Of a DNA stretch of 64,000 bases, positions 9,151-17,948 are shown one piece after another. Below the pieces are notes generated by a model that was not told the origin of the DNA, did no database searches, and saw nothing but the letters and a program-made list of their open reading frames with translations. This DNA is from Terrirubrum flagellatum. GTDB lineage: Bacteria; Pseudomonadota; Alphaproteobacteria; Rhizobiales; Beijerinckiaceae. The stretch is from the NCBI RefSeq assembly GCF_022059845.1, contig NZ_CP091851.1, positions 3,596,001 through 3,660,000 on the forward strand. Direction: 5' to 3'. Position 1 is the first letter of the stretch, and each line of letters starts with the position of its first letter. A program made the translations under genes and the position numbers.

Positions 9151-10926
9151 ATGAGCTATCGCGCGCCCGTCGCCGACATCGCGCTTGCGCTGCGCGCCGC
9201 CGGCGGCCTCGATCAAGCCATTGCATCCGGTCTCTATGGCGATCTCGCAGCCAGCGATGTCGACGCCATCCTCGAAGAAGCCGCGAAAATGGCGGACGAG
9301 GTGCTGGCGCCTCTCAATCGGGTCGGCGATCAGGTGGGCGCCAAATATGTCGATGGCGGCGTCGTCACCGCGCCCGGCTGGAAAGAGGCTTACAAGGCCT
9401 GGACCGAGGCCGGCTGGAATGCGCTGACCGGCCCCGTCGAATATGGCGGCCAGGGCCTGCCGATCCTGCTCGGCTGCGCCGTCGCGGAAATGTGGCAATC
9501 CGCCAACATGGCGTTCGGGCTTGCGCCCTTGCTTACGGCGGGCGCCATCGAGGCGCTTGCGGCGCACGGCTCCGACAAATTGAGGAACGCCTATCTCGCC
9601 AAGCTCATCTCGGGCGAATGGACCGGCACGATGAATCTGACGGAGCCGCAGGCGGGCTCCGATCTCGCGCTGCTGCGCTCGCGCGCCGAACGCGCGGACG
9701 ATGGAAGCTATCGCATCACCGGCCAGAAAATCTTCATCACCTATGGCGATCACGACATGACGGAGAATATCTGCCATCTCGTGCTCGCGCGATTGCCTGA
9801 CGCGCCGCCGGGCGTGAAAGGCATCTCGCTTTTCCTTGCGCCGAAATTCCTGCCCGACGCGCAGGGCAATTTCACCGTCGCCAATGATCTCAGGGCGTCG
9901 GCGATCGAGCATAAGCTTGGCATCCATGGCTCGCCCACCTGCACGATGATCTTCGGCGACAAGGGCGGCGCCACGGGATTCCTCATCGGCGAGGAAAATC
10001 GCGGCCTCGCCTGCATGTTCACAATGATGAACAATGCGCGGCTTTCCGTGGGATTGCAGGGCGTCGCCATCGCCGAGCGCGCGACGCAGCAGGCGCTGGC
10101 CTTCGCGCATGAGCGCAAACAGGGCCGCGCGCCAACTGCAGCCAACAGCGGCGCGAGCCCGATCATCGAACACCCCGACGTGCAGCGCATGCTGCTCACC
10201 ATGCGCGCCTCGACCCGCGCCGCGCGCGCCATCTGCTTCATGACCGCGGCGGCGCTCGATCGCGCGCATCTCGCGACGGACGCGGATGAACGCAGGAAGG
10301 CGGCTGAGCGCGCCGCGCTGTTGACGCCGATCGCCAAGGGCTGGTCGACCGATATTGGCGTCGAGATGGCGTCGCTTGGCGTGCAGACCCATGGCGGCAT
10401 GGGCTTCGTCGAAGAAACCGGCGCGGCGCAGCATTATCGCGACGCGCGCATCGCGCCGATCTATGAAGGCACCAACGGCATTCAGGCGATCGATCTCGTG
10501 ACGCGCAAATTGCCGCTCTCCGGCGGCGACGCGGTGAAAGCTGTCATCGCGGAGATCAAGCGAACGGCGGAAGATGTGACTCGGCGCAACGCGCCGGAGT
10601 TCGGCCGCATGGGCGAACGCCTGAAGGAGGCGGCCGGCGCGCTCGAACGCGCGACGCAGCATCTGCTTTCAAAGCTCGGCGGCGATGCAGGCGATGCGCT
10701 CGCTGGCGCCGCGCCCTATCAGCGCATGTTCGGCCTGACGCTCGGCGCCACGGGGCTTGCGCGCGAGGCGCTGTTGTCGTCATCCGGTGACGCCGCCGGC
10801 CAGGGCCGCATCGCGACGGCGAGATTCTTCGCGCAGAATCTGTTGCCTGTCGTCAACGGCCTCGAGACCGATGTGGTCGAGGGCGGCGGTTTCATCGCCG
10901 ACGCCGCCGTCGCGCTCGCGGGCTGA
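9151..10926 (+). CDS. Acyl-CoA dehydrogenase, long C-terminal-domain (DmdC-like) type
   Basis: A 591-residue FAD enzyme oxidising an acyl-CoA to the enoyl-CoA. Its N-terminal and middle domains carry 'GTMNLTEPQAGSDLALL' and 'KIFITYGDHDMTEN'. The catalytic Glu region is 'PIYEGTNGIQAIDLVTRK', and a further ~130-residue C-terminal domain follows. This length and layout match the DmdC / PA0506-like subgroup rather than the ~380-residue short-chain enzymes. GGAGGA precedes the ATG. The next two genes are SDRs in the same direction, suggesting a fatty or branched acyl-CoA catabolic operon. The exact chain length is unknown. Confidence 0.92.
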   Translation: MSYRAPVADIALALRAAGGLDQAIASGLYGDLAASDVDAILEEAAKMADEVLAPLNRVGDQVGAKYVDGGVVTAPGWKEAYKAWTEAGWNALTGPVEYGGQGLPILLGCAVAEMWQSANMAFGLAPLLTAGAIEALAAHGSDKLRNAYLAKLISGEWTGTMNLTEPQAGSDLALLRSRAERADDGSYRITGQKIFITYGDHDMTENICHLVLARLPDAPPGVKGISLFLAPKFLPDAQGNFTVANDLRASAIEHKLGIHGSPTCTMIFGDKGGATGFLIGEENRGLACMFTMMNNARLSVGLQGVAIAERATQQALAFAHERKQGRAPTAANSGASPIIEHPDVQRMLLTMRASTRAARAICFMTAAALDRAHLATDADERRKAAERAALLTPIAKGWSTDIGVEMASLGVQTHGGMGFVEETGAAQHYRDARIAPIYEGTNGIQAIDLVTRKLPLSGGDAVKAVIAEIKRTAEDVTRRNAPEFGRMGERLKEAAGALERATQHLLSKLGGDAGDALAGAAPYQRMFGLTLGATGLAREALLSSSGDAAGQGRIATARFFAQNLLPVVNGLETDVVEGGGFIADAAVALAG

Positions 10927-10931
10927 AACAG

Positions 10932-11798
10932 GTGGAGAAAGCGCTCGCCGGCCGCATCTGTCTCGTCGCCGGCGCGTCGCGCGGAATAGGTCGCGGCGTC
11001 GCGCAGGCGCTGGGCGATGCCGGCGCGACCGTGATCGTCACTGCGCGATCGAGCGAAGTCTCTCGACGCACCGACAGCCGACCGGAAACCATCGAGGATA
11101 CGGCGCGGCTCGTGGATGAAGCCGGCGGCCGCGGCTTTCACTATGTCTGCGATCACACGAGCGAGCGCGAAGTCGATCAGCTCGCGGCGTGGGCGCTGCG
11201 CCGCTTCGGCCGCATCGATCTTCTCGTCGGCTGCGTCTGGAGCGGCAATGAAGGCCTACGCGACGGGCGTTTTCCCGACGGATCGTCATGGGGAACGCCA
11301 TTCTGGCGCAGGCCGACGGCGCTGCTCGGCTCCATGCTCGAAGGCGCGGTGCAGGCGCAGCTTCTGACTGCGCGGGCCGTCGCGCCGGCGATGGTCGCGG
11401 CGAAGAAGGGCCTCATCGTGCTGATCACTGCGGCCGATGACGGCGCCTATTTCGGCGATATCTTCTACGATCTCTCGAAGAGCGCCGCAGCGAGGCTCGC
11501 CTTCGGCATGGCGGAGGATCTGAAGCCATTCGGCGTCACGGCGCTGGCGCTGGCGCCGGGCCTTGCCCGCACCGAGCGCGTGATGGAGGCGGGTCTTGGC
11601 GATCAGGCGGCGGAGAGCCCGCTCTACGCCGGCCGCGCGATCGCCGCGCTCGCCTGCGATCACGAGATCGCAGGCTACGCCGGTGAGACGCTTTATGTCG
11701 CAGATCTCGCCGCGCGCTACGGCTTCACCGACATTGACGGCAGCCAGCCGCCACGCTTCAGACTGGCGATCAACAATCAATCCGGCGAAGGGAGCTGA
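10932..11798 (+). CDS. SDR-family oxidoreductase (DHRS1-like)
   Basis: 288 residues, GTG start five bases after the acyl-CoA dehydrogenase stop. The Rossmann motif 'AGASRGIGRG' (~13-22) and catalytic 'YDLSK' are present. The body has the insert 'GRFPDGSSWGTPFWRRPTALLGSM' and resembles the DHRS1 group. NAD(P)-dependent reduction or oxidation of a carbonyl/hydroxyl is expected. The substrate is not deducible, but operon context suggests an acyl or hydroxyacyl intermediate. Confidence 0.88.
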   Translation: MEKALAGRICLVAGASRGIGRGVAQALGDAGATVIVTARSSEVSRRTDSRPETIEDTARLVDEAGGRGFHYVCDHTSEREVDQLAAWALRRFGRIDLLVGCVWSGNEGLRDGRFPDGSSWGTPFWRRPTALLGSMLEGAVQAQLLTARAVAPAMVAAKKGLIVLITAADDGAYFGDIFYDLSKSAAARLAFGMAEDLKPFGVTALALAPGLARTERVMEAGLGDQAAESPLYAGRAIAALACDHEIAGYAGETLYVADLAARYGFTDIDGSQPPRFRLAINNQSGEGS

Positions 11799-11801
11799 TC
11801 C

Positions 11802-12665
11802 ATGTCGCTCAAGGGGAAGACGCTCTTCATCACCGGCGCCTCGCGGGGCATCGGCCTCGCCATCGGCCTGAAAGCCGCGCGCGACGGCGCGAATGTCACG
11901 ATCGCCGCCAAGACGGCGGAGCCGCATCCGAAGCTGCCGGGCACGATCTACACCGCCGCTGAAGAGATCGAGAAAGCCGGTGGAAAAGCGCTGCCGCTGG
12001 TCGTCGACGTGCGCGACGAAGACACGGTGAAGGCCGCGATCGACAAGACGGCGGAAACGTTCGGCGGCCTCGACATCGTCGTCAATAACGCGTCCGCGAT
12101 CCAGCTCACGCCGACGACGGCGACCGACATGAAGCGCTTCGATCTCATGCATCAGATCAATGCGCGCGGCACTTTCATGGTGTCGAAACATGCGATCGCG
12201 CATCTGGAGAAAGCGGCCAATCCGCATATTCTCACGCTGTCGCCGCCGCTCGACATGAAGACGAAATGGTTCGCCCCGCACACCGCCTATTCCATGGCGA
12301 AATATGGAATGAGCATGGTGGTGCTCGGATTATCGGGAGAGCTCAAGTCGAAAGCCATCGCCGTCAACGCGCTCTGGCCGCGCACGACGATCGCAACCGC
12401 CGCGGTCGAGTTCGCGATCAGCGCCGAACTGATGAAGGCATCGCGCACGCCCGAGATCATGGCGGATGCGGCCTACGCCATCTTCAACAAGTCGTCGCGC
12501 GCATTCACCGGCCAGTTCCTGATCGACGACACGTTCCTTGCGGGCGAAGGCGTGACCGATTTCGATCGTTACCGCGTCGATCCCGGCATAGCTCTGGCGC
12601 CTGATTTCTTCGTCCCCGACGACAGCGTTCCGCCGGTCAGCCTGAAGCCTGTCGCCAGATCGTAA
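11802..12665 (+). CDS. SDR-family oxidoreductase (HSDL2-like)
   Basis: 287 residues. 'ITGASRGIGLAIGLKAARDGANV' is the cofactor loop, 'NNASAIQLT' the structural motif and 'YSMAKYGMS' the catalytic Tyr/Lys. The 'AEPHPKLPGTIYTAAEEIEKAGG' stretch is typical of the HSDL2 SDR group, linked to fatty acid metabolism. It starts three bases after the previous SDR stop with GGGAG upstream, so it is operonic with it and with the acyl-CoA dehydrogenase. Confidence 0.9.
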   Translation: MSLKGKTLFITGASRGIGLAIGLKAARDGANVTIAAKTAEPHPKLPGTIYTAAEEIEKAGGKALPLVVDVRDEDTVKAAIDKTAETFGGLDIVVNNASAIQLTPTTATDMKRFDLMHQINARGTFMVSKHAIAHLEKAANPHILTLSPPLDMKTKWFAPHTAYSMAKYGMSMVVLGLSGELKSKAIAVNALWPRTTIATAAVEFAISAELMKASRTPEIMADAAYAIFNKSSRAFTGQFLIDDTFLAGEGVTDFDRYRVDPGIALAPDFFVPDDSVPPVSLKPVARS

Positions 12666-12703
12666 CAATCCTCAGCCAGAGCCCCGGAAGGGGTCATCCA
12701 TTC

Positions 12704-13702
12704 ATGATCATCGTCTATACGCCAAACGCGCGCGAGAAGGGCGGCGATCGCCCGGGCCTTGAGGCAAGAACTCTCGGTCCGGATGAACCGTTGCCGCAGA
12801 ACTCGCTCTGGATCGATATGCTCGAACCGACGCGGGATGAGGATCACAAGGTCGAGCGCCATCTCGGCGTCGAGATCCCGACTCGCGAAGAGATGAGAGA
12901 CATCGAGCCGTCGGAAATCATCTATGCCGAGGCGAACGCCCGCTATATGACGGCGCGCATCCTGTGCTCATCGGACAGCGCCGAGCCGTTGCTGGCGAAC
13001 ATATCGTTCATCCTGACGGAGCGCGCGCTGGTCACGGTGCGCTACGATCAGCCCAAATCATTTTCAATGTTCGCCGCGCGTTCGGTGAAGCCGGGAGGAT
13101 GCGGGCCACAGCCTGAGTCGGTGCTTGACGGACTCATCGAGACCATCATCGACCGCGCCGCGGAAATTCTCGCCAATCTCGGTGGCGATATCGAGAAGCT
13201 CTCTCGTTCGGTCTTCGAGGAAGACCGGCGCAAGGAGGCGCGCGGCCCGTTCCTGCGCTCGGTGATCCGCACGCTCGGCCGCAAGGGCGACGTGATCTCG
13301 AATGTGCGCGAGAGCATGGTCTCGGTCGAACGCGTGCTGCTGTTCCTTTCGGCGGCGATGGCGCGGCCTCAGAAAGCGGCCGGTTTCCAGGCGGAATGGC
13401 GCACGGCCCTGCGCGACGTGCAGTCACTCGAAGAGCATGCGACTTTTCTTTCGAGCAAGATCCAGTTCCTGCTCGATGCGACGCTCGGCCTCGTGTCGCT
13501 CGAACAGAACGACATCATCAAGCTGTTCTCAGTCATGGCGGTGGTGCTGATGCCGCCGACGCTGATCGCATCGATCTACGGCATGAATTTCAAGCAGATG
13601 CCAGAGCTTGAATGGGCTTTCGGCTATCCCATGGCGATCGTGCTGATGGTGATCTGCGGCGTGTTGCCATTCTTCTTCTTCCGCTGGAAGCGCTGGCTCT
13701 AA
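12704..13702 (+). CDS. CorA-family magnesium/divalent cation transporter
   Basis: 332 residues. A large cytoplasmic N-terminal domain with long helices (~120-270) is followed by two C-terminal membrane helices. The signature 'YGMN' loop sits between them ('IASIYGMNFKQMPELEW'), and the protein ends in the basic 'RWKRWL'. It forms a pentameric channel for Mg2+ or related cations. AGGGG lies upstream of the ATG. It is convergent with the next gene, only six bases apart. Confidence 0.93.
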   Translation: MIIVYTPNAREKGGDRPGLEARTLGPDEPLPQNSLWIDMLEPTRDEDHKVERHLGVEIPTREEMRDIEPSEIIYAEANARYMTARILCSSDSAEPLLANISFILTERALVTVRYDQPKSFSMFAARSVKPGGCGPQPESVLDGLIETIIDRAAEILANLGGDIEKLSRSVFEEDRRKEARGPFLRSVIRTLGRKGDVISNVRESMVSVERVLLFLSAAMARPQKAAGFQAEWRTALRDVQSLEEHATFLSSKIQFLLDATLGLVSLEQNDIIKLFSVMAVVLMPPTLIASIYGMNFKQMPELEWAFGYPMAIVLMVICGVLPFFFFRWKRWL

Positions 13703-13708
13703 AATTCC

Positions 13709-14164
13709 TTACGCCGCTGCGGCCAGCAGCGCGTCAATCTCGGACTGGATATCGACGCCCGTGCGATCGATTTCCGCGTCCGATTTGTGCGAGATGATCG
13801 CAGCCAGGCGGCAGATGTGCGCGCGCATGGCGCAGCAGCCGAGATGGACGATTCCGGAGAGCCGCGAATTCGACGTCATGGGATCGCGCAGAATTTCGAC
13901 GATGGTCTGACCAAGACGATTGGCGGCTGCTGACGTTTCGTCGAATCGTTGACGCCGCGCCGAAGCAAGCTGCTCATAGTTCCGACGCAGACTGGCGGGA
14001 TCGCCGATGCCAACGCGATCGACATGCTGGAGATAGGTGCGCGGCGCCCAGCCCCTGGCGTCATCGATCGCCTCGGGCATGTCAGGCAGCATTTCGAGCA
14101 GCATGACGAGCTCCCCGAAATGATTGAGGTAGTCGGTCGTGAGGGAGGGGGGATCGGAAATCAT
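13709..14164 (-). CDS. Conserved hypothetical protein
   Basis: About 151 residues from the ATG at 14164; upstream starts at 14203 or 14236 are possible, and none has a clear ribosome site. It is alpha-helical, with 'DYLNHFGELVMLLEMLPDMPEAIDD' near the start, three Cys/His in 'VHLGCCAMRAHICRL' and an acidic helix at the end. No signal or membrane segment. It is divergent from the SRAP gene. Function not recognised. Confidence 0.65.
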   Translation of the reverse strand: MISDPPSLTTDYLNHFGELVMLLEMLPDMPEAIDDARGWAPRTYLQHVDRVGIGDPASLRRNYEQLASARRQRFDETSAAANRLGQTIVEILRDPMTSNSRLSGIVHLGCCAMRAHICRLAAIISHKSDAEIDRTGVDIQSEIDALLAAAA

Positions 14165-14238
14165 GTCGCTGCGGCAATTTCGCGGAATCTGACGCACGAT
14201 CATTGACGGTCGGTAAATCTTGCCTACCGAGTTCACGC

Positions 14239-15006
14239 ATGTGTGGACGTTTCGCCCTGACTTTGCCGCCTGAAGCGGTGCGCGAACTCATGGGCTACAT
14301 CGATCAGCCCAACTTTCCGCCACGCTACAACATTGCGCCGACACAACCTGTGCCTGTGGTGACGCTGGACGCCGGCGCGCGGCGCTTCGTCTTGATGCGA
14401 TGGGGCTTTCTGCCCTCCTGGGTGAAGGACCCGAAGGACTTTCCGCTCGTGTTCAACATCCGCTCGGAGAGCGCGGCGGAGAAGCCGGCGTTCCGTAACG
14501 CCTTGAAAAGGCGACGCGCAATCATGCCTGCGGACGCATTCTATGAATGGAAGAAAGAGGGGAAACAATCGGTCCCGTTCCTGATCCGCAAGCCTGGCGG
14601 AGGCGGATTCGGCTTCGCTGCTCTTTGGGAAACCTATTCGGCGCCGGACGGTTCGGAGATCGATACAGTCGCCATTCTCACGACGTCGGCGAATGCGACG
14701 ACCGCGCCAATCCATCCGCGGTCGCCGGTCATCCTTCAACCCGAGCAATATTCGCTCTGGCTCGATCCGGAGACGCCGGCCGGCGCCGCGCAGGCGCTGC
14801 TGCGCCCGCCGCCGACGGATTTTCTCGAGGCTGTCCCGATCGGCGCCGAGATCAACAAGGTCGCCAACGACAATCCTGACGTGCAGCGGCCGGCCGCCCC
14901 GGACGAACTATGGGCGCCGCCTTCCACGTCGAGGCGCGCGCCGCGCCCGGCTCCTGCGGCGAAAGGTCCCAAGGCGCCGCCCGACGACCAGGGCTCGCTG
15001 TTCTAG
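14239..15006 (+). CDS. SRAP-domain protein (HMCES/YedK family), abasic-site shield
   Basis: 255 residues. The start is fixed by biology: the ATG at 14239 makes Cys2 ('MCGRF') the second residue, and this Cys, freed by Met removal, forms a thiazolidine crosslink with abasic sites in single-stranded DNA. The other conserved residues are in place: Asn73 ('FNIRSE'), Glu103 ('FYEWKK') and His159 ('APIHPRSP'). The C-terminal ~45 residues are a Pro/Ala-rich tail. It stands alone and divergent from the unknown gene at 13709. Confidence 0.95.
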   Translation: MCGRFALTLPPEAVRELMGYIDQPNFPPRYNIAPTQPVPVVTLDAGARRFVLMRWGFLPSWVKDPKDFPLVFNIRSESAAEKPAFRNALKRRRAIMPADAFYEWKKEGKQSVPFLIRKPGGGGFGFAALWETYSAPDGSEIDTVAILTTSANATTAPIHPRSPVILQPEQYSLWLDPETPAGAAQALLRPPPTDFLEAVPIGAEINKVANDNPDVQRPAAPDELWAPPSTSRRAPRPAPAAKGPKAPPDDQGSLF

Positions 15007-15053
15007 ATCACGCCGCACTTTGATTTAATCAATCAAAGTGCGGGAACGTGATC
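15006..15053. repeat. Hairpin element after the SRAP gene
   Basis: A 13-bp perfect stem (15013-15025 with 15031-15043, five-base loop) is nested in outer arms GATCACG (15006-15012) and CGTGATC (15047-15053). It could end transcription of the SRAP gene, but there is no T-run. It lies 13 bases from palindromic element copy 2, and the pair looks like one composite repeat. Confidence 0.75.
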
Positions 15054-15066
15054 GATTCCAGAAGTT

Positions 15067-15119
15067 TAGAGCATGGCTCCTGCGAAAAACCGGTTCCCAC
15101 TTTTTCGCGCCATGCTCTA
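15067..15119. repeat. Palindromic element, copy 2 (ACCGGTTCCCACTTTT core)
   Basis: Outer arms TAGAGCATGG (15067-15076) and CCATGCTCTA (15110-15119) are perfect complements around the core GCGAAAAACCGGTTCCCAC and TTTTTCGCG. The arm sequence differs from copies 1 and 3, but the pairing is kept. The stop codon of the tyrosine phosphatase gene (15117-15119, minus strand) is part of the arm. Confidence 0.85.
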
Positions 15120-15650
15120 GCCGCGGCTGATCGGCGGCAGGTCGAGGCGAAAGGGAACGCCCGTGAAGGCCTCCGCGCCGCGGCCAATGGCGGCGATCGC
15201 CTTCACCATCCGGCCGCGCCGCCCCAACAGACGATCCGCCAGTTCGACCAGATGGGGATTCGGCGTCGCGGTCGGCGACAGCTCCCGGATCAGGCGCGCC
15301 CACATCTCCTCCGGCGTCTCCGGCGCAAGCATGCACGCGCCGATGAAGGCCGCGGCGGTCGAGCGGCTGACCCCCGCCCAGCAATGGATGACGATCGGCT
15401 TCTCGCGCTTCCGCCCCCAGCCTTCGATGAAGGCGAGGAGTTCGGCCACATGGCTCTCTCCGGCGAGAACATGACCGTCGAGCGCGGCAGTGATGTCGGA
15501 CACGCCGAGGAAGAGATGCCGCTCCGGCGAGATGTCCGCAGGCCGCTCCACCGGCGTCGCTGAATTGATCAGGCTCGCAATATGGCTTGCGCCCGTCCTG
15601 CGCACAGTCTCCGGCAGCAGCGCCAGCGAACAGACATGGATCGACGGCAT
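15117..15650 (-). CDS. Tyrosine/dual-specificity phosphatase-like protein
   Basis: 177 residues. The signature 'HCWAGVSRST' gives nucleophile Cys90 and Arg96 (CX5R). An acidic 'LFLGVSDI' region at ~46-53 could supply the general acid. No signal peptide, so it is cytoplasmic. Its ATG is 16 bases after the GNAT stop and is likely the last gene of the ABC-importer operon. The stop codon lies inside a palindromic repeat, so the repeat may have inserted at or shaped the gene's end. Confidence 0.88.
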   Translation of the reverse strand: MPSIHVCSLALLPETVRRTGASHIASLINSATPVERPADISPERHLFLGVSDITAALDGHVLAGESHVAELLAFIEGWGRKREKPIVIHCWAGVSRSTAAAFIGACMLAPETPEEMWARLIRELSPTATPNPHLVELADRLLGRRGRMVKAIAAIGRGAEAFTGVPFRLDLPPISRG

Positions 15651-15666
15651 CGATCAGGCTCCGAAC

Positions 15667-16113
15667 TCAAGGCGCAGGCGGCTTTTCATAGCCCACGAAG
15701 GCGCGCACGCGGCCGGCAAATTCACGCTCATACCGATCCGCCAGCCGCCATCCCTGCCTTTCGTAGAAGGCGCGCGCGGCGACATTGTCGCGAAAACATT
15801 CAAGCGTGCGGCAGCCTCTCGCCTCCGCGTTGCGCAGCAAAGCGGCGCCAACGCCTGCGCCGACCGAAACGGGATCGACGAAGAGCATGTCGAGATGTCC
15901 GTTCGTGACAAGCGACAGGCCGAGAATGGCGTCGCCTTCGACAGCGATGCGCATGTGCGGCCAGCTTTCGGCGAAGCGCGTCTCGAAGAACGCGACATCG
16001 CGTTGCGCCAGCGCTTCGGGTTCGAGAATATCGCTGAAGCCCGCGACGTAGGAGCGCGCCATCACGCGCGCCATCGCAGGAATGTCCCGCTCTTCAGCTT
16101 CGCGAATGATCAC
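15667..16113 (-). CDS. GNAT-family N-acetyltransferase
   Basis: 148 residues starting at GTG (16113), four bases overlapping the stop of the permease gene (GTGA). GNAT features: 'IREAEERDIPAMARVM' N-terminal strand/helix, 'MLFVDPVSVGAGVGAALL' acetyl-CoA loop and 'NVAARAFYERQGWR' C-terminal motif. A longer frame to 16221 would overlap the permease and has no family similarity. Acceptor unknown. Translational coupling to an importer suggests it acts on an imported amine or peptide, which is inference. Confidence 0.88.
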   Translation of the reverse strand: MIIREAEERDIPAMARVMARSYVAGFSDILEPEALAQRDVAFFETRFAESWPHMRIAVEGDAILGLSLVTNGHLDMLFVDPVSVGAGVGAALLRNAEARGCRTLECFRDNVAARAFYERQGWRLADRYEREFAGRVRAFVGYEKPPAP

Positions 16114-16934
16114 GGACCGCCCCTGAGGCGCGGATCGAGCCGGTCGCGCAGCGCGTCGCCCAGCAGGTTGAAGCCGAACGACAACAGCAGGATCGCCAAC
16201 CCCGCGAAGATCGCGCTCCATGGCGACAAGGTGAGAAAGTTGCGGCCTTCCGCCAGCATCAATCCCAGCGATGGATAAGGCGGCTGCGATCCCAGCCCGA
16301 GAAAGGACAACGACGCCTCCACCAGAATCGCGGAAGACAGCATCAGGGCCGTCTGCGCGATGATGACGCTGGCGAGATTGGGCAGGACATGGCGCAGAAG
16401 AATGCGCGCGTCGCTGCAGCCGACGGTGCGCGCGGCGACAACATATTCGCTCTCGATCACCACCATGGCCGCGGCGCGCACGAGCCGCGCAAAGATCGGG
16501 GTATAGACGATCGCAATGGCGATCGCCGCGCTCGACGCCTGCGGCCCCAGCATCGCGACGACGCCGATCGCGAGCAACATCACGGGAAAGGCGAACACCG
16601 CATCCATGCAGCGCATGACGATGCGCTCGAACCAGCCGCGATAGAAGGCCGCCAGCAATCCAAACGCGCCCCCAGCGACCAGCGCCGCGAGCACCGAGCT
16701 CAGCGACACCGCGAGCGACGTGCGATAGCCGAAGATGATGCGCGAGAGCACGTCGCGGCCGAGCTGATCGGCGCCGAGCCAGTTCAACTCGCTCGGGCCT
16801 TTGAGTCGCGCGATGATATTCTGCGCCAGCGGATCCTGCGGCGCGATCAGCGGCGCTGCGATCGCCGCGACCACATGCAGCAGGACGAGCGCAGCCGCGA
16901 AGTTCAGCGTGAAGTCGCGCCAGATGCGGTTCAT
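16110..16934 (-). CDS. Dipeptide/oligopeptide ABC transporter permease (DppC type)
   Basis: 274 residues with about six membrane helices. It has the DppC N-terminal region 'PLIAPQDPLAQNIIARLKGPS' / 'HWLGAD'-like 'NWLGADQLGRDVLSRIIFG' and the EAA loop around 'AARTVGCSDARILLRHVLPN'. It pairs with the DppB-type permease five bases upstream. No ATPase genes follow; the next gene is the GNAT. Confidence 0.93.
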   Translation of the reverse strand: MNRIWRDFTLNFAAALVLLHVVAAIAAPLIAPQDPLAQNIIARLKGPSELNWLGADQLGRDVLSRIIFGYRTSLAVSLSSVLAALVAGGAFGLLAAFYRGWFERIVMRCMDAVFAFPVMLLAIGVVAMLGPQASSAAIAIAIVYTPIFARLVRAAAMVVIESEYVVAARTVGCSDARILLRHVLPNLASVIIAQTALMLSSAILVEASLSFLGLGSQPPYPSLGLMLAEGRNFLTLSPWSAIFAGLAILLLSFGFNLLGDALRDRLDPRLRGGP

Positions 16935-16939
16935 CGCCC

Positions 16940-17890
16940 TCAGCCCCGCAGCTTCGGATCGATCACGACATAGAGCATGTCGATGATCGCGTTGACGACG
17001 ACGAAGACGGTGGTGACGACAAGGATCGAAGCCTGCACCAGGGGATAATTGCGCTCGGAGATGGCGCCGAGAATCAGACGCCCCATGCCGGGGATAGCGA
17101 AGACCTGTTCAACCACGATCGCGCCGCCGAGGAGATAGCCGGCCATCACGCCGAGACTGGTCACAAACGGGATGAGCGCATTGCGCAGCGCGTGCCTGTA
17201 GACGACGACATTTTCGCTCAGGCCCTTGGCGCGCGCGGTGCGGACATAATCCTGCGCCAGCGCATCGAGCATGGCGCTGCGGACGAGCCGCGAGAGCTGC
17301 GCGAGAATGGGAAAGCCGAGCGCGAAGGCCGGCAGGATCATGCGTCCGAGATTGCCGAGCGGATCTTCAAAAAACGGCGTGTAGCCGAGCGCCTGCAAAT
17401 TGGGCGCGATCGCCGCAAACAGCAGGATCAGAATGATGCCGAGCCAGAAGGACGGCGTCGTCAGGCCAACCACCGTCACCACGCGCAAGATTGAATCGGC
17501 GCGGCGGCCGCGCCATTTCGCCATCAGCACGCCCGCGGGAATCGACAGTCCCGCGCCGATGATCAGGGACAGGAAAGACAATTCGAGAGTCGGCGCGGCG
17601 TGCGCCGCGATCTCCGTGATGACGGGCCGCCCCGTCCAGATCGAGACGCCGAGATCGCCGTGCAGCGCAGCCCCGGCCCAGCGGAGATATTGCTCGATGA
17701 TCGGCAGATCGAGGCCAAGCCGACCGCGCAGTTCGGCGATGCGATCCGGCGTCACCTCGGTGTTCGCGCCGAGCATGATCGCGACGGCGTCGCCCGGAAT
17801 GAGCCTGATCATCAGGAAGACGATCAGCGACACGCCGAACAGGACGAAGGCGAGTTCGACGAGCCGGGACAGAATGAGACGTGGAAGCAC
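16940..17890 (-). CDS. Dipeptide/oligopeptide ABC transporter permease (DppB type)
   Basis: 316 residues, GTG start. N-terminal 'FGVSLIVFLMIRLIPGD' is the DppB signature, with six membrane helices and the EAA loop 'TARAKGLSENVVVYRHALRNALIP'. It lies between the binding-protein gene, separated by a stem-loop, and the DppC-type gene in one operon. Confidence 0.93.
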   Translation of the reverse strand: MLPRLILSRLVELAFVLFGVSLIVFLMIRLIPGDAVAIMLGANTEVTPDRIAELRGRLGLDLPIIEQYLRWAGAALHGDLGVSIWTGRPVITEIAAHAAPTLELSFLSLIIGAGLSIPAGVLMAKWRGRRADSILRVVTVVGLTTPSFWLGIILILLFAAIAPNLQALGYTPFFEDPLGNLGRMILPAFALGFPILAQLSRLVRSAMLDALAQDYVRTARAKGLSENVVVYRHALRNALIPFVTSLGVMAGYLLGGAIVVEQVFAIPGMGRLILGAISERNYPLVQASILVVTTVFVVVNAIIDMLYVVIDPKLRG

Positions 17891-17899
17891 GGAATTTCA

Positions 17900-17920
17900 C
17901 GCGCGGCCAGAGGCCGCGCG
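17900..17920 (-). promoter_or_regulatory. Stem-loop between binding-protein and permease genes
   Basis: A 9-bp perfect stem (17900-17908 with 17912-17920) with a three-base loop, lying between the binding-protein stop (17949) and the permease start (17890). There is no T-run after it on the minus strand. Such hairpins in importer operons usually protect the upstream message, so that the binding protein is made in excess of the permeases. Confidence 0.65.
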
Positions 17921-17948
17921 CGCCTTGAAAAATCAGATCAACGCCGGC

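Noticed and set aside
9133..10662. Long frame antisense to the acyl-CoA dehydrogenase (509 codons)
   Set aside because: Arg/His-rich shadow of a clearly real gene with the ribosome site and motifs on the other strand.
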